The notes beneath the pieces were generated by a model, which had not been told where the DNA came from, ran no database searches, and saw nothing but the letters and a program-made list of their open reading frames with translations. The position numbers and the translations under genes are program-made. This document shows positions 25,801 through 34,018 of a stretch of 64,000 bases of DNA, piece after piece (position 1 is the stretch's first letter; every line of letters starts with the position of its first letter). The stretch is from Caulobacter flavus (GTDB lineage: Bacteria > Pseudomonadota > Alphaproteobacteria > Caulobacterales > Caulobacteraceae): contig NZ_CP026100.1 in the NCBI RefSeq assembly GCF_003722335.1, positions 372,001 through 436,000 of the forward strand. Reading direction: 5' to 3'.

Positions 25801-28250
25801 ACGACGTCGCGGCTGTGCTCGCCAGGATGGAGAACCTCGGTGAGGCGCGGATTGGGCTAAGCTTCGCACCGAACGTCAACGCCGTGCGCAACATGCTGAC
25901 GGTCCGGAAAACGGACTTCGTCGCGGTTTCTTCGTCTGCCATCGATCCAGCATGCTTCCTCGGCGGGTGGCTGGAGGGCACCTATCTCTGGGACTACGAC
26001 CTCCCATCCTATTCCCATCGCGCGGGCGACACGAACGGCTACTACCTGCTCTCGCAGGTCAAGGAAGCCGACCGCGAAGCCCTGGCCAAGGCCCTTGGCC
26101 GACTTCCGGGCTGCGAGGCGATGCCTCCTGGCGACGTCGAGGAAGTCCTCCTGGAAGTGGCCAGGCGCGGTATCCCGACCATCCGGGGCCTCGCTGGCGA
26201 CGACTCCGGCGCCACCGGCGACCTCGGCTTGTTCCTCGCGGTTCGATTGCTCCAGGATCGTTTCCGCAAGTCCGGCGACTTCGAGAGCTTGCTCCCAGTA
26301 GTCTCGGACAAGGAGGACGATGACGTCCTGGCGATCGTCGTGCCGGTGGATCCCTTCCGTGGCTACCTTTCAGACCTTTCGCGCTCCCTTGGGCGCGATC
26401 GGAAAGAAGGAGGCCAATCAAGGCCGGACTTGCTGGTCATCGGCATGCGTTGCAATGCCTCGGGCGTCCAACTCCACCTGACGCCAGTCGAGGTAAAGTG
26501 TCGCCCGAAGTCGACCTTCCCTGCGAGCGAGGTGTCCGACGCCCTGGATCAAGCCAAGAACCTTTGCGGGCTCCTCGGCGAGATGCTCCCTCGCAAGGAG
26601 CAGCCCCGTGCCTGGGCGCTGGCCTTCCAGCATCTTCTCTTGTCGATCGTCGGCTTTGGCATGCGGGTCTACAGCCAGCATCCGGACGTCGTGGACCAAG
26701 ATCGTTGGTCCAGGCTCCACGAACAGGTTGCCGCGTCCATACTCTCGGCCGAAGCGAGCATTACGGTCGACGAGCGAGGCCGTTTGATCGTTATCGACGA
26801 GAGTCCGAGAAGTGTCCCTCGTGACCGCGATGGCGATGGGTTTGACGAGACCATCACCATCACAACCGAGGACGCGACTACGATCGTGTCCGGCGACCCA
26901 GCCGCGTTCTACGCCTCCGTGCGCGAACGGGTTGGAAACTGGCAGTTGCTGCCTGGGCAGCAAGTCCATCGGCAAATGCCAGAAGCCGCCTCTTTCGAGT
27001 CTCTTCCTGTTGAAGTTGCCGAGGAGCAAGAAGCCCTAGAGCCTGAGGTGGTGCAGCCGCCCAGTCCAGATGCTGGCGGCGCTCCGCCAGTGGATAGTGG
27101 CCAGCAGCCTGTCGCGGACGCCAAGGGGATCGTCCTGAACGTGGGCAGCACCGTTGATGGCTTCCAGCCTCGCAAGCTCACGCTGAACATATCGGATACG
27201 CGGCTCAGCCACATGAACATGGGGGTTGTCGGTGACCTTGGGACGGGCAAGACCCAATTCCTCAAGTCGCTGATTACCCAGGTATCCGCCGCTGCGCAGG
27301 AGAACCGGGGCATCAAGCCGCGCTTCCTGATCCTCGACTACAAGCGGGACTACAGCAGCCCGGATTTTGTCGAGGCAACGGGCGCTCGTGTCGTGAAGCC
27401 GCACAACCTGCCGCTCAACCTGTTCGACACGTCCTCCATGGAGGACGCCAATGCTCCATGGCTCCAGCGCTTCTTCTTCTTCCGGGATGTGCTCGACAAG
27501 ATCTACTCGGGCATCGGCCCGGTCCAAGGCGAGCGCCTGAAGCGTGCGGTGAAGGCCGCCTATGCTGCCGCTGCGCCCGGCGAGGCGCCAACGCTTGATG
27601 CGGTCCACGCCGAGTACGAGACGATCGTCGATGGCAAGCCGGACTCGGTGTCCTCGATCATGAGCGACCTCGTGGACATGGGAGTGTTTGCTTCCGACCA
27701 GCGCAAGATCCAGCCATTTAGCGAGTTCCTGGATGGCGTGGTGGTCCTTTCTCTGGACGCCCTCGGCCAGGATGACCGGAACAAGAACATGGTCGTGGCG
27801 ATCATGCTGAACTTGTTCTTCGAGAACATGCTCAAGACGCCAAAGCGCGAGTTCCTCGGCAGCGACCCCCAACTGCGCGCCATCGACTCGTTCCTTCTCG
27901 TCGACGAGGCCGACAACATCATGCAGTACGAGTTCGACGTTCTGAAGAAGCTGCTGCTTCAAGGGCGCGAGTTCGGCACGGGCATCATCCTGGCCTCCCA
28001 GTACCTGAAGCACTTCAAGGTCAATGCAACGGACTATCGCGATCCATTGCTGACCTGGTTCGTACATAAGGTGCCCAATGTCACCCCGGCCGAACTCGCG
28101 GCGTTGGGTCTGACGGGCCAGTTGTCGGAACTGGCGGACAGGGTGAAGGCGTTGAAGAACCACCAGTGCCTGTTCAAGTCCTTCAACGCCCTAGGCGGCG
28201 AGGTCATTCGGGGTCTGCCGTTCTTCGAGCTGAAGGATGCGCAAGACTAG
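22812..28250 (+). CDS. giant HerA/FtsK-type ATPase with internal PD-(D/E)XK-like segment (DptH-like)
   Basis: A 1812-aa protein from TTG 22812 (TTGA overlap with the preceding stop). The C-terminal 350 residues are a HerA/FtsK translocase: Walker A GDLGTGKT (1474-1481), LILDYKRDYSS after it, Walker B FLLVDEADN (1694-1702) and sensor-like IILASQYLKHF. About 250 residues upstream, PDLLVIG (P1205 D1206) followed by TPVEVKCRP (E1227, K1229) has the D...ExK spacing of a PD-(D/E)XK nuclease. The first 1150 residues match nothing I recognise. The size and C-terminal ATPase match DptH. A translocase that also cuts DNA is the simplest reading. Confidence 0.75.
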   Translation: MSSIASTLAGLIRERVTADAQDASAEIRLIFHGPPLEILDDVFAALEAGVAEGRVPVVLQVPSLAPGEPNPPIGQSGRCNETHLLNLRNSPAEPNYVALVPPGRHAIKSIATTSGDFGVAVANNAGNAPFENWWGDAFVQELVGRAIRSMGFGEDEEEAARSIVQNAAEAADSVEAMREARIGAWRVIARLHAAASGPAGLTPAGRLALACGVPPMAGGAFDAKAQLSTLDKLADALSEGFSTGISKAIETAGGADAGNLAKFLSHLEGVCELPTSFERSPAAYYVPTTGRDLPDPPVWWTFLTVEKWAEYLAEESAQAGDIVMSCLNALMPVSKGMPILVEGEVELGFTTVGGTGSEVLVTIERTPGGPEGKQIGEITPDTGQYFVDDAPPVHRAPMRYVASADGFKPGTLKVVSMATWGPGLYVACRGARKLSPPKRRKGKRGPEYEAGLIVSGAGRYELLLLASPGVTIHDTAMGSTDDAAERGDVAHQLAVRTGAHFKHLEIETDGNYQVDIGFEREGSDGKKTTETCRVFLTVEEVAQQGCRSEFERLIRANRRVLQPADAKPVINPNRYARSTTLQEWIISSEAVARSYLPSVLGEDYVDAWAQPSWSERGPIFSTGQFLKDPRPSPEEFIPPEGFVESRELIASRIRGGGDETGVIEMAQLGRWLIDDAEFKAAVELYLSAYNTWLANDPDVACWVDAIVVASFEHDGHTISRTPDAILLSPLHPLRIAWHCVAQQVLRESELTERPCPAASVFDPDCVPDILSLALRSPAGIDHVDFVAVENGTDYWSVLWNGSKLKGLPERSRRAPFGEAFGVTVGGISAGFSAAQVGRALEDVSDLLAAKPAIGVAVASAGGATDACNEGLISWTSDRFGESDRKPPVLAAGSRVVEIFDDRAATARPDDATIANLSEDTNNCVRWFVGQPQGVVPDLGIIAQLDMSEPETIPVANRTPIGLGGLIRHRVRRQLPGHFLSESRQALPGPKTGDDLADDVAAVLARMENLGEARIGLSFAPNVNAVRNMLTVRKTDFVAVSSSAIDPACFLGGWLEGTYLWDYDLPSYSHRAGDTNGYYLLSQVKEADREALAKALGRLPGCEAMPPGDVEEVLLEVARRGIPTIRGLAGDDSGATGDLGLFLAVRLLQDRFRKSGDFESLLPVVSDKEDDDVLAIVVPVDPFRGYLSDLSRSLGRDRKEGGQSRPDLLVIGMRCNASGVQLHLTPVEVKCRPKSTFPASEVSDALDQAKNLCGLLGEMLPRKEQPRAWALAFQHLLLSIVGFGMRVYSQHPDVVDQDRWSRLHEQVAASILSAEASITVDERGRLIVIDESPRSVPRDRDGDGFDETITITTEDATTIVSGDPAAFYASVRERVGNWQLLPGQQVHRQMPEAASFESLPVEVAEEQEALEPEVVQPPSPDAGGAPPVDSGQQPVADAKGIVLNVGSTVDGFQPRKLTLNISDTRLSHMNMGVVGDLGTGKTQFLKSLITQVSAAAQENRGIKPRFLILDYKRDYSSPDFVEATGARVVKPHNLPLNLFDTSSMEDANAPWLQRFFFFRDVLDKIYSGIGPVQGERLKRAVKAAYAAAAPGEAPTLDAVHAEYETIVDGKPDSVSSIMSDLVDMGVFASDQRKIQPFSEFLDGVVVLSLDALGQDDRNKNMVVAIMLNLFFENMLKTPKREFLGSDPQLRAIDSFLLVDEADNIMQYEFDVLKKLLLQGREFGTGIILASQYLKHFKVNATDYRDPLLTWFVHKVPNVTPAELAALGLTGQLSELADRVKALKNHQCLFKSFNALGGEVIRGLPFFELKDAQD

Positions 28251-28256
28251 GAGACG

Positions 28257-28703
28257 ATGGCAGACTTCCTGACGCCAGCGCAGCGTTCTGAGCGGATGTC
28301 CCGGATCAAGTCGCGGGACACCAAGCCCGAACTGGTCCTGCGCAGCGCCATGCATAGGAAGGGCTTCCGGTTCCGCGTCAACGACACGCGGCTGCCTGGC
28401 AAGCCGGACATCGTGTTTCCAAAGTACCGCGCCGCCGTGTTCGTGCATGGGTGCTTTTGGCATCGGCATCCCGGTTGCTCGATCGCGACGACGCCAAAGA
28501 GCAATACGGCGTTCTGGATGGAGAAGTTCGACCGGAACGTCGCCCGGGATGCTCGGTCCAGGGAGGCGCTGGAAGCGAGCGGCTGGCGCGTGTTCACGGT
28601 GTGGGAGTGCGACCTCAAGTCGTCGGCGAAGATCGCTGAGGCCGCCGCGCGCCTCGCGGAACAGCTTCTTGCATCCCGACCGACCGGACATGCCGAAGTG
28701 TAG
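28257..28703 (+). CDS. Vsr-type very-short-patch repair endonuclease
   Basis: A 148-aa protein with all Vsr hallmarks: MSRIKSRDTKPELVLRSAMH, then LPGKPDIVFPKYRAAVFVHG with the catalytic Asp, HGCFWHRHPGC with metal/His residues, KSNTAFWMEKFDRNVARD, and WRVFTVWECDLK. Vsr nicks at T.G mismatches that arise from deaminated 5-methylcytosine. This fits the methyltransferase at the head of the operon, 9 kb upstream. It starts 6 bp after the giant ATPase stop, so it is in the same transcript. A direct role in restriction rather than repair is also possible in this setting. Confidence 0.92.
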   Translation: MADFLTPAQRSERMSRIKSRDTKPELVLRSAMHRKGFRFRVNDTRLPGKPDIVFPKYRAAVFVHGCFWHRHPGCSIATTPKSNTAFWMEKFDRNVARDARSREALEASGWRVFTVWECDLKSSAKIAEAAARLAEQLLASRPTGHAEV

Positions 28704-28752
28704 TCCAGGATGCTAAGGGTACGGTCGTGGCGATGATCCTCTTGGAATCCTC

Positions 28753-29523
28753 ATGGCATACTCTGAACACCTGAAAGACCTGAAGGCAGTCTGGGGCGAC
28801 TCCTGCCACGCGATGTGGGCCGAGTTGCTCTGCATCGCGATGGCAGAAAGCCACGTGGTATCCAACTACAAGGACATCCCGGCGTCGAAGTCGATCGACG
28901 AGATGTTCTACGCTCCTGAACTGAGGGGGCGGATCAACGCCCTGACTCGGGACACGTTTCTTGAGCGAACGCCAAGTTATCGCCACGCAGTCGTCACCAA
29001 CCGCATCGTGATCCTGTCGGCCTCGTTCGAGGCCTATTTTTCCAGTTTCCTAGACGCCTACATCCAAAGTCGAGCCAAGCTCTTCGATGCCGCGATCGGC
29101 TCCCGGACGCCCGCCGGCGACAAGCTTTATGGCGAGGTGCGCAAGGTGCGAGGGCTCGTCCAGCGCATACAGGCTTTCTCGGAGCATACCGGTTCGGGCA
29201 TCAAGAAGATCGAGCCCTACCTATCCTACCTGGGGGACGTCTACACGCTCCGGAACGTACTGGCTCACCGTGCCGGCTTGGTCGACGATCACGCGTCCAG
29301 GGAACTGGTCAACGTTCGCATCGCATCGGGCGAAAAGGTCATATTGAGCCCGGCAGTGCTCATCGATCTCGCCGCGCCAGTAATGAGCATTGCTGATCTT
29401 CTGGACCGCAAGATTGTCAGCGAGTACGACCCGTCTACGGGGCGGCACCGGCCAGAACACATCGCCGAGACGGGGCGGCGGCGTCCGCCGAAAATCCGCC
29501 CGTCGCGCAAGGCAAAATCCTAG
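28753..29523 (+). CDS. HEPN-like protein (RiboL-PSP type)
   Basis: A 256-aa protein. VVTNRIVILSASFEAYFSSF and YTLRNVLAHRAGLVDDHASR (R167-x4-H172) resemble the RiboL-PSP HEPN family, where R-x4-6-H is the RNase site. The C-terminus is basic (RRRPPKIRPSRKAKS). HEPN RNases are common abortive effectors. It lies 50 bp after vsr in the same direction and may be the sixth gene of the operon. An NTase-HEPN gene originally faced it convergently (see the transposon entry). An inactive structural role cannot be excluded. Confidence 0.6.
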   Translation: MAYSEHLKDLKAVWGDSCHAMWAELLCIAMAESHVVSNYKDIPASKSIDEMFYAPELRGRINALTRDTFLERTPSYRHAVVTNRIVILSASFEAYFSSFLDAYIQSRAKLFDAAIGSRTPAGDKLYGEVRKVRGLVQRIQAFSEHTGSGIKKIEPYLSYLGDVYTLRNVLAHRAGLVDDHASRELVNVRIASGEKVILSPAVLIDLAAPVMSIADLLDRKIVSEYDPSTGRHRPEHIAETGRRRPPKIRPSRKAKS

Positions 29524-29565
29524 TGGCAAGTGGGCGGCGACTACATCGCCGACGCGTGCCCTAGG

Positions 29566-29725
29566 TGTAGCGGCGCGCAATAGTGAACGGCTCGACGCGA
29601 GATACAAGGCGTGTTTCGACGCATATTAGCTGAGACGTCTGTGCCTACTCGGCGCACATTGTGTGAGACTGAAACCACAATGGTTGAGACCGACGCGCGC
29701 TATTTGAGACCGACGCACGGTCGAT
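29566..29725 (+). repeat. left terminal inverted repeat of the transposon
   Basis: Matches the reverse complement of 36862-37019 over most of its length, with blocks AATAGTGAACGGCTCGACGC, TAGCTGAGACGT, GCACATTGTGTGAGACTGA and TTGAGACCGACGC. The hexamer TGAGAC recurs about six times, a pattern expected for multiple transposase-binding sites. It includes the region between the HEPN gene and the ATPase gene. Confidence 0.8.
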
Positions 29726-29733
29726 GAGACGCT

Positions 29734-30705
29734 TCAGAGCGGCAGGCCCGCGGCGCGCATCTCCTCCATCAACTCCGTCGAGCGGGCGGGATCGAGCCCG
29801 CCGCGGAACAACTGCCGGATCTCTGCCGGCTTGGCGTCGAACAATTCCGCGAGAGACTTGAGATCGTAGCCGTGCCGCGTCAACTGCGGCTCTAGATCGT
29901 CGGCGCGGCGCGACAAGACGGTCTCGACGATCGCCTTGTCGATCGGCTTCACGCCAGCCTCGAAACCGGCCTCGAACACCCGCACCAGCGAACTGCTGAG
30001 CTGCAACGGCGTCTTCAGACGCACCGCAAGCAAAGTGGCGGCTTCCTCTGTGATGACGTCTTCAGGTTGGGCGTCGGAGTGGAGGGAACTCTTGAGGGTC
30101 CAGTCGAGAAAGTCACGCTGCCGTTCGCGCAACCCTCCGAACTCGAAAACAGTCGTCCGGTCGCCGACCTCTTCCATGCTGGGCCGCCGCAGGTCATTTT
30201 TGAGCTTGGGGTGGCCGACCAGAACGACGGAGAGTTGTCCGCCGCCTTCCACGACGAGTTCGATGAGACGTTTGAGCGCGGTCAGCGTCTTGGGGTGCAA
30301 GGCGTGGGCGTCGTCGATGAATAGGGCCACTGGCTTCTTGGCCTTGCGAAACAGTTCCTGAAGGTCGCGCTCACGTCGTTCACTCTGGCGGGAAATGACG
30401 ACGGCCTTGTCCGACGACAGATCGTAGAACAGTGCGGAGATCAGCAGGGGAACCGTGATCTTCACCTTGTCCACCGTCAGGGACCTGGAGACGATGACCC
30501 GCCCTTCACGCTCAAGTTCGGTCCGAAGCTGACGCGATAGCACCGTCTTGCCGGACCCGATGACGGCGGTGAGCGCGATCAGCCGACCGCTCATGATCGC
30601 TGTGCGCAGGTCGCGCGAGATCTGAGCGTGGTGATCAGTCTCGAAGAATTCGACATCGACCGGCGATCGTTCGAGGCCGTAATATTCCATCACTTCGGTC
30701 AGCAT
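29734..30705 (-). CDS. AAA ATPase transposition protein (TniB/ExeA-like)
   Basis: A 323-aa protein with Walker A AVIGSGKTVLSRQL, Walker B VALFIDDAHALHPKTL and a sensor-like VVLVGHPKLKN, ending in a helical domain (LKSLAELFDAKPAEIRQLFRGG). ATPases of this type activate and target DDE transposases (TniB, TnsC, IS21 IstB relatives). The start codon lies within the end of the transposase gene, so the two are translated together. Confidence 0.85.
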   Translation of the reverse strand: MLTEVMEYYGLERSPVDVEFFETDHHAQISRDLRTAIMSGRLIALTAVIGSGKTVLSRQLRTELEREGRVIVSRSLTVDKVKITVPLLISALFYDLSSDKAVVISRQSERRERDLQELFRKAKKPVALFIDDAHALHPKTLTALKRLIELVVEGGGQLSVVLVGHPKLKNDLRRPSMEEVGDRTTVFEFGGLRERQRDFLDWTLKSSLHSDAQPEDVITEEAATLLAVRLKTPLQLSSSLVRVFEAGFEAGVKPIDKAIVETVLSRRADDLEPQLTRHGYDLKSLAELFDAKPAEIRQLFRGGLDPARSTELMEEMRAAGLPL

Positions 30706-32366
30706 CCGTAGAGCCCTCCTCGGCGCCCTTGGGGAAATCGCTCGCGTATCGCCGCCAAAATCTCCGGCCTAGCCAGCGTCCGGCGAAGCAGGTCATCGAC
30801 AAAGCGGCGGTCGTCATCGGACAGCTTGGCCAGCGGGAAGCGCACTTCGTCAGCGATGGCCCGCCGGGCCGCCAGAACGCTCGGAAAGGCCAACTCGTGG
30901 AAGGGGTCGGGGTCGCGGAACGGTCTGGATGGAAGCGCGGCCGAATCCTGTTGAACGCCGATCATCACCACATCGTCTTCGCCGCTCAGCGCCGAACGCG
31001 GGAGCTTGAGCTGCGCCGCCAGCTCTCCGACCTTGTCGGCGCGAACCTCGCAACGACCCTTGCGATGTTTTCGATAGCGATGAAGGGGGATCGGGCCACC
31101 GACCGGGGTGTAGGGTCCGAAGCGCTCCTCGCCCTGTTCGACGAATAGCTCCTGATCGAAGAGGCCCCACCAGACGACAACGGTCTCGCCCGCCAGGTCA
31201 GGATCGACCTCATAGGTGACGCCGGCCACCGTGATCCGGCAGTCGATGCCGACCGCGCGTCGTTCGGGTTCACGGGCGAAGGTGCAAAACCGCTCCCAAG
31301 CGCACATCTGGCGCACGCCATCGGGCGGCAGATTGCCGAGCCAGTCATGAAGGCGGCTGTGCGGCTCGGATCGATGATCGCCGCTGTTGTAGGTGGCGAT
31401 ATAGCGGGCGAGCCAGCGGTTGGCCTCTTCCTCGGTTTCGGGCTGATGGAAGTGATAAAGCGTTTCGTGGGCGTCCTTCACGGTCCTGAACGGCCGCTCG
31501 ACCTTGCCCTTGGCCCGGGCTGTGGTCCGCCGGCCATCGCTACCGGCTGGCATGTGGATTATCGCCTCGATGTTGAGGCTCTCCATCACGCGCTGAAACA
31601 CCCCGGATTTCGCGACCGGGCCATTGTCGAGATAGAGCGTCGTGGGGACGCCCTGGAATGGATTGGCCTCGTCCGGCTTGGCCGACATGGCGTTGAACAA
31701 GAAACGCAGCGCCGATTCAGCGTCCTCGCCATAGACACAACGATATTCCTGATAGGCGACGCCGGAGCGGTCATCGACCACGCTGAACAACATCAGCGTC
31801 GGCGCGCCGTTCCGATCAGGATCGATCCAGGGCGGGACGGCGAGTTGCTTCAGCTCCGAAGGGCTCATGTCGAAATGCCACAACGCGTTCGACTGCTCGG
31901 CTTGAAACCGCACTGCTGGCGGCGGCCGGGTCATCCGCTCGTTGTCGTAGCCGAGGCGACGCATGTGACGGTTGATGGTCGAAGCGGTCAGCTTGCCAGG
32001 TGGAAGCTTCTGCAGGCCGTCCGGGGTCTCGACCCCATGCTTCTCTAGTAATTCGAGAATGCGGACCGTTGAGAGATGTCGCCCTTTTCGGTTGGTGGTT
32101 CGCACCTTCATCGCCGCGATGATCTCGCACCAACCTTCGACTTCGGCGCCCGACAAGACCCGCGGCCGGCCACGGTCGGCGCGATGTGCATGGCGGGGAT
32201 GGCCGCCCCCACGGAGCAGACGATACAGCGTAGCCCGGCTGACGCCGTAGAGCGTGCCTGTGGAGAGCAAGAGTTGCTGACGATCAGGGTGTTTGGCCGG
32301 CAAGGCGGCCAGACGCCGACGGAGCATCACCAGCGCCTCAACGGGGACGCTGGTGCTCGGCGCCAT
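30699..32366 (-). CDS. DDE transposase (rve core, TniA/Mu-type)
   Basis: A 555-aa protein. The N-terminal HTH region reads LYGVSRATLYRLLRGGG. The retroviral-integrase-like core has the catalytic triad in WHFDMSP, LYLDNGPVAKSG and KGKVERPFRTVK. The C-terminal Mu-type beta barrel includes GVTYEVDPDLAGETVVVWWG. It catalyses end cleavage and strand transfer. ATG overlaps the resolvase stop (TGATG). Confidence 0.9.
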   Translation of the reverse strand: MAPSTSVPVEALVMLRRRLAALPAKHPDRQQLLLSTGTLYGVSRATLYRLLRGGGHPRHAHRADRGRPRVLSGAEVEGWCEIIAAMKVRTTNRKGRHLSTVRILELLEKHGVETPDGLQKLPPGKLTASTINRHMRRLGYDNERMTRPPPAVRFQAEQSNALWHFDMSPSELKQLAVPPWIDPDRNGAPTLMLFSVVDDRSGVAYQEYRCVYGEDAESALRFLFNAMSAKPDEANPFQGVPTTLYLDNGPVAKSGVFQRVMESLNIEAIIHMPAGSDGRRTTARAKGKVERPFRTVKDAHETLYHFHQPETEEEANRWLARYIATYNSGDHRSEPHSRLHDWLGNLPPDGVRQMCAWERFCTFAREPERRAVGIDCRITVAGVTYEVDPDLAGETVVVWWGLFDQELFVEQGEERFGPYTPVGGPIPLHRYRKHRKGRCEVRADKVGELAAQLKLPRSALSGEDDVVMIGVQQDSAALPSRPFRDPDPFHELAFPSVLAARRAIADEVRFPLAKLSDDDRRFVDDLLRRTLARPEILAAIRERFPQGRRGGLYGC

Positions 32367-33016
32367 CAGCCAGCCACTTGAAGCTGGCGCGGCCGAACTG
32401 CCGCTGGCGCATCGAGTAGGGCCTGGCCCGCCGCCTTGGGCGTTCCATCGCCGTTGACGTAAACATAGAGGGTCGTGGTGGTCAGACCCAGGCGGCGGGC
32501 CACCTCCGTGGCTTTGGCCTCGCGGTCAGCCATCGCCGCCATGGCCATCATCAACGTCGCCCGGTCCATCTTGCGAGGTCGGCCGCCCATACGTCCCCTG
32601 GCCCGCGCTGCGGCCAGGCCTGCGTTGGTCCGTTCTGAGATCAGCTCGCGCTCAAACTCGGCGAAGGCCGCAAAGATGCCGAACGCCAAGCGGCCGTTGG
32701 CCGTCGTCGTATCGATCTGCGCGCCAGCTCCGGCGATGACCTTCAGGCCCACCCCGCGCGTCCGCAACTCATCGACAGTGTTGACCAGGTGGCGGAGATC
32801 TCGGCCGAGCCGGTCGAGTTTCCAGAGCACCAAGGTATTGCCAGGCTGGAGCGCCTTGAGGCAGGCCGCCAGTCCCGGCCGATCATCACGCCGGCCGGAG
32901 GCCAAATCCTCATAGATGCGGTCAGGTTCGACGCCGGCTGCGGCCATGGCGTCACGCTGCGGCGCCAACGTCTGGCTCCCGTCGGCTTTGGACACGCGAA
33001 CGTAACCCACCAGCAC
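32366..33016 (-). CDS. serine resolvase/invertase
   Basis: A 216-aa protein with the resolvase catalytic domain: MLVGYVRVSKADGSQT (active Ser9), VLWKLDRLGRDLRHLVNTV and FAEFERELISERTNAGL, plus a C-terminal HTH (EVARRLGLTTTTLYVYVNGD). It resolves cointegrates formed by replicative transposition. It is first in the transposition operon. The probable res site lies just upstream. Confidence 0.92.
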   Translation of the reverse strand: MLVGYVRVSKADGSQTLAPQRDAMAAAGVEPDRIYEDLASGRRDDRPGLAACLKALQPGNTLVLWKLDRLGRDLRHLVNTVDELRTRGVGLKVIAGAGAQIDTTTANGRLAFGIFAAFAEFERELISERTNAGLAAARARGRMGGRPRKMDRATLMMAMAAMADREAKATEVARRLGLTTTTLYVYVNGDGTPKAAGQALLDAPAAVRPRQLQVAG

Positions 33017-33125
33017 CCGGCCGCTCCGTCAGAAAAGACAGATCGGAGGGTGCAAGCTTGCGATCATTTCCGCAACGGGTTTTCTGGTGGCGCAGGATCA
33101 CTCCTGGGCCAATTGCGGCGACCGT

Positions 33126-33147
33126 CAGGAAACCGGCCGTTTTCCTG
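33126..33147. promoter_or_regulatory. candidate resolvase binding dyad (res subsite)
   Basis: CAGGAAA-CCGGCCG-TTTTCCTG is a 7-bp-arm dyad about 110 bp upstream of the resolvase start. Related half-sites (GTCAGAAAAG, GGTTTTCTGG) occur between it and the gene. Serine resolvases bind three such dyads next to their gene. Not tested. Confidence 0.35.
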
Positions 33148-33235
33148 GGGGGTGACGCGGGCGAGCCCATTGGCGTGATTAGCGTCTCAATGACGTCTCT
33201 GGTTTCGCGCGGCGCTGAAAGGCCAGGGCAATTGT

Positions 33236-33647
33236 TGCTGCGATTTCGTTGAGCTGCGCGAGGAACTGTTCGCCTGGAACTCCATGGTCCTGCACGAGGT
33301 GCATTTCGAAGGCTCGGCGAACGTGGCGCGCCGGTCGCACCGCTCGCGAGCGCCATCGAACGTGACTTCGGAAGCCACGATAGCTGGGCGGCGGAGTTCG
33401 CCGGCATGGGCAAGGCGCTCGGCGGCGGTTCCGGCTGGGTTCTGCTGGCCTGGAGCGAGCGCGACCAGCGGCTTGTCCATCAGTGGGCCTCCGACCACAC
33501 CCAAATCGCCGATGGCCGGCCGCTGCTTGCTTTGGACATGTACGAGCACGCCTATCACATGGACTACGGGGAGCTCACGTCGACGCCTACATGAAGGCGT
33601 TCTCCTGGGGAGGCGACAACGCGCGCTTCGCCCGCGCCGTCGCCTGA
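33236..33647 (+). pseudogene. decayed Fe/Mn superoxide dismutase (chrC-like)
   Basis: Stitching three phases gives a SOD C-terminal two thirds: LFAWNSMVLHEVHFEG, then ERDFGSHDSWAAEFAGMGKA, GWVLLAWSERDQRLVHQWAS, LLALDMYEHAYHMDYG and KAFSWGGDNARFARAVA. The metal-binding D..EHAYH region is present. One base is missing near 33320 and another change lies near 33575, and the N-terminus is absent. In known chromate transposons a SOD gene (chrC) accompanies chrA, so this is the dead member of the cargo. Confidence 0.75.
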
Positions 33648-34018
33648 TACGCATCGATGTCGAATCGTGAGCGGCTGTGGCCCTGACGGGCTGCGCGGCG
33701 CCAATTGGACGAGCAGGCCCTTCCAATCGCGCTTGCAAGGCGGTAGCTATCGCCCACCGGGCCATCGCGGATCGCCCGGTTAGACGGCCCGGTCGTCCAA
33801 GATCCGCTCCTTGGAGCGTGCGCGTAAGGCGCGCGCAGGGGAGCGTGTGCCTTGGATTTCGGTTTGTGCGTCGAGCCCGCGTGGGCTTCTTTTTTCCTAG
33901 CAAGCGAACGTCACCGCGAAAGCCGGGTCGGTCCGCCTTGCTTGGGCGATTTCGCGAGCCATCCTTCAGCGCGGCCACGCAATCGCGCGTGCGATCTGAG
34001 CCACAGCGGAGTGATGGC
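33648..34018. other. 371-bp gap between sod remnant and chrA, nothing recognised
   Basis: No tRNA, repeat or convincing reading frame. A frame extending chrA upstream from 33677 is open but Arg/Pro-rich with poor codon use. The gap may hold the chrA promoter. AGCGGAGTG just before 34019 can serve as a ribosome binding site. Confidence 0.4.

Noticed and set aside
27036..28163. 375-aa open frame on the minus strand
   Set aside because: Antisense to the ATPase domain of the giant protein, which has intact Walker motifs.
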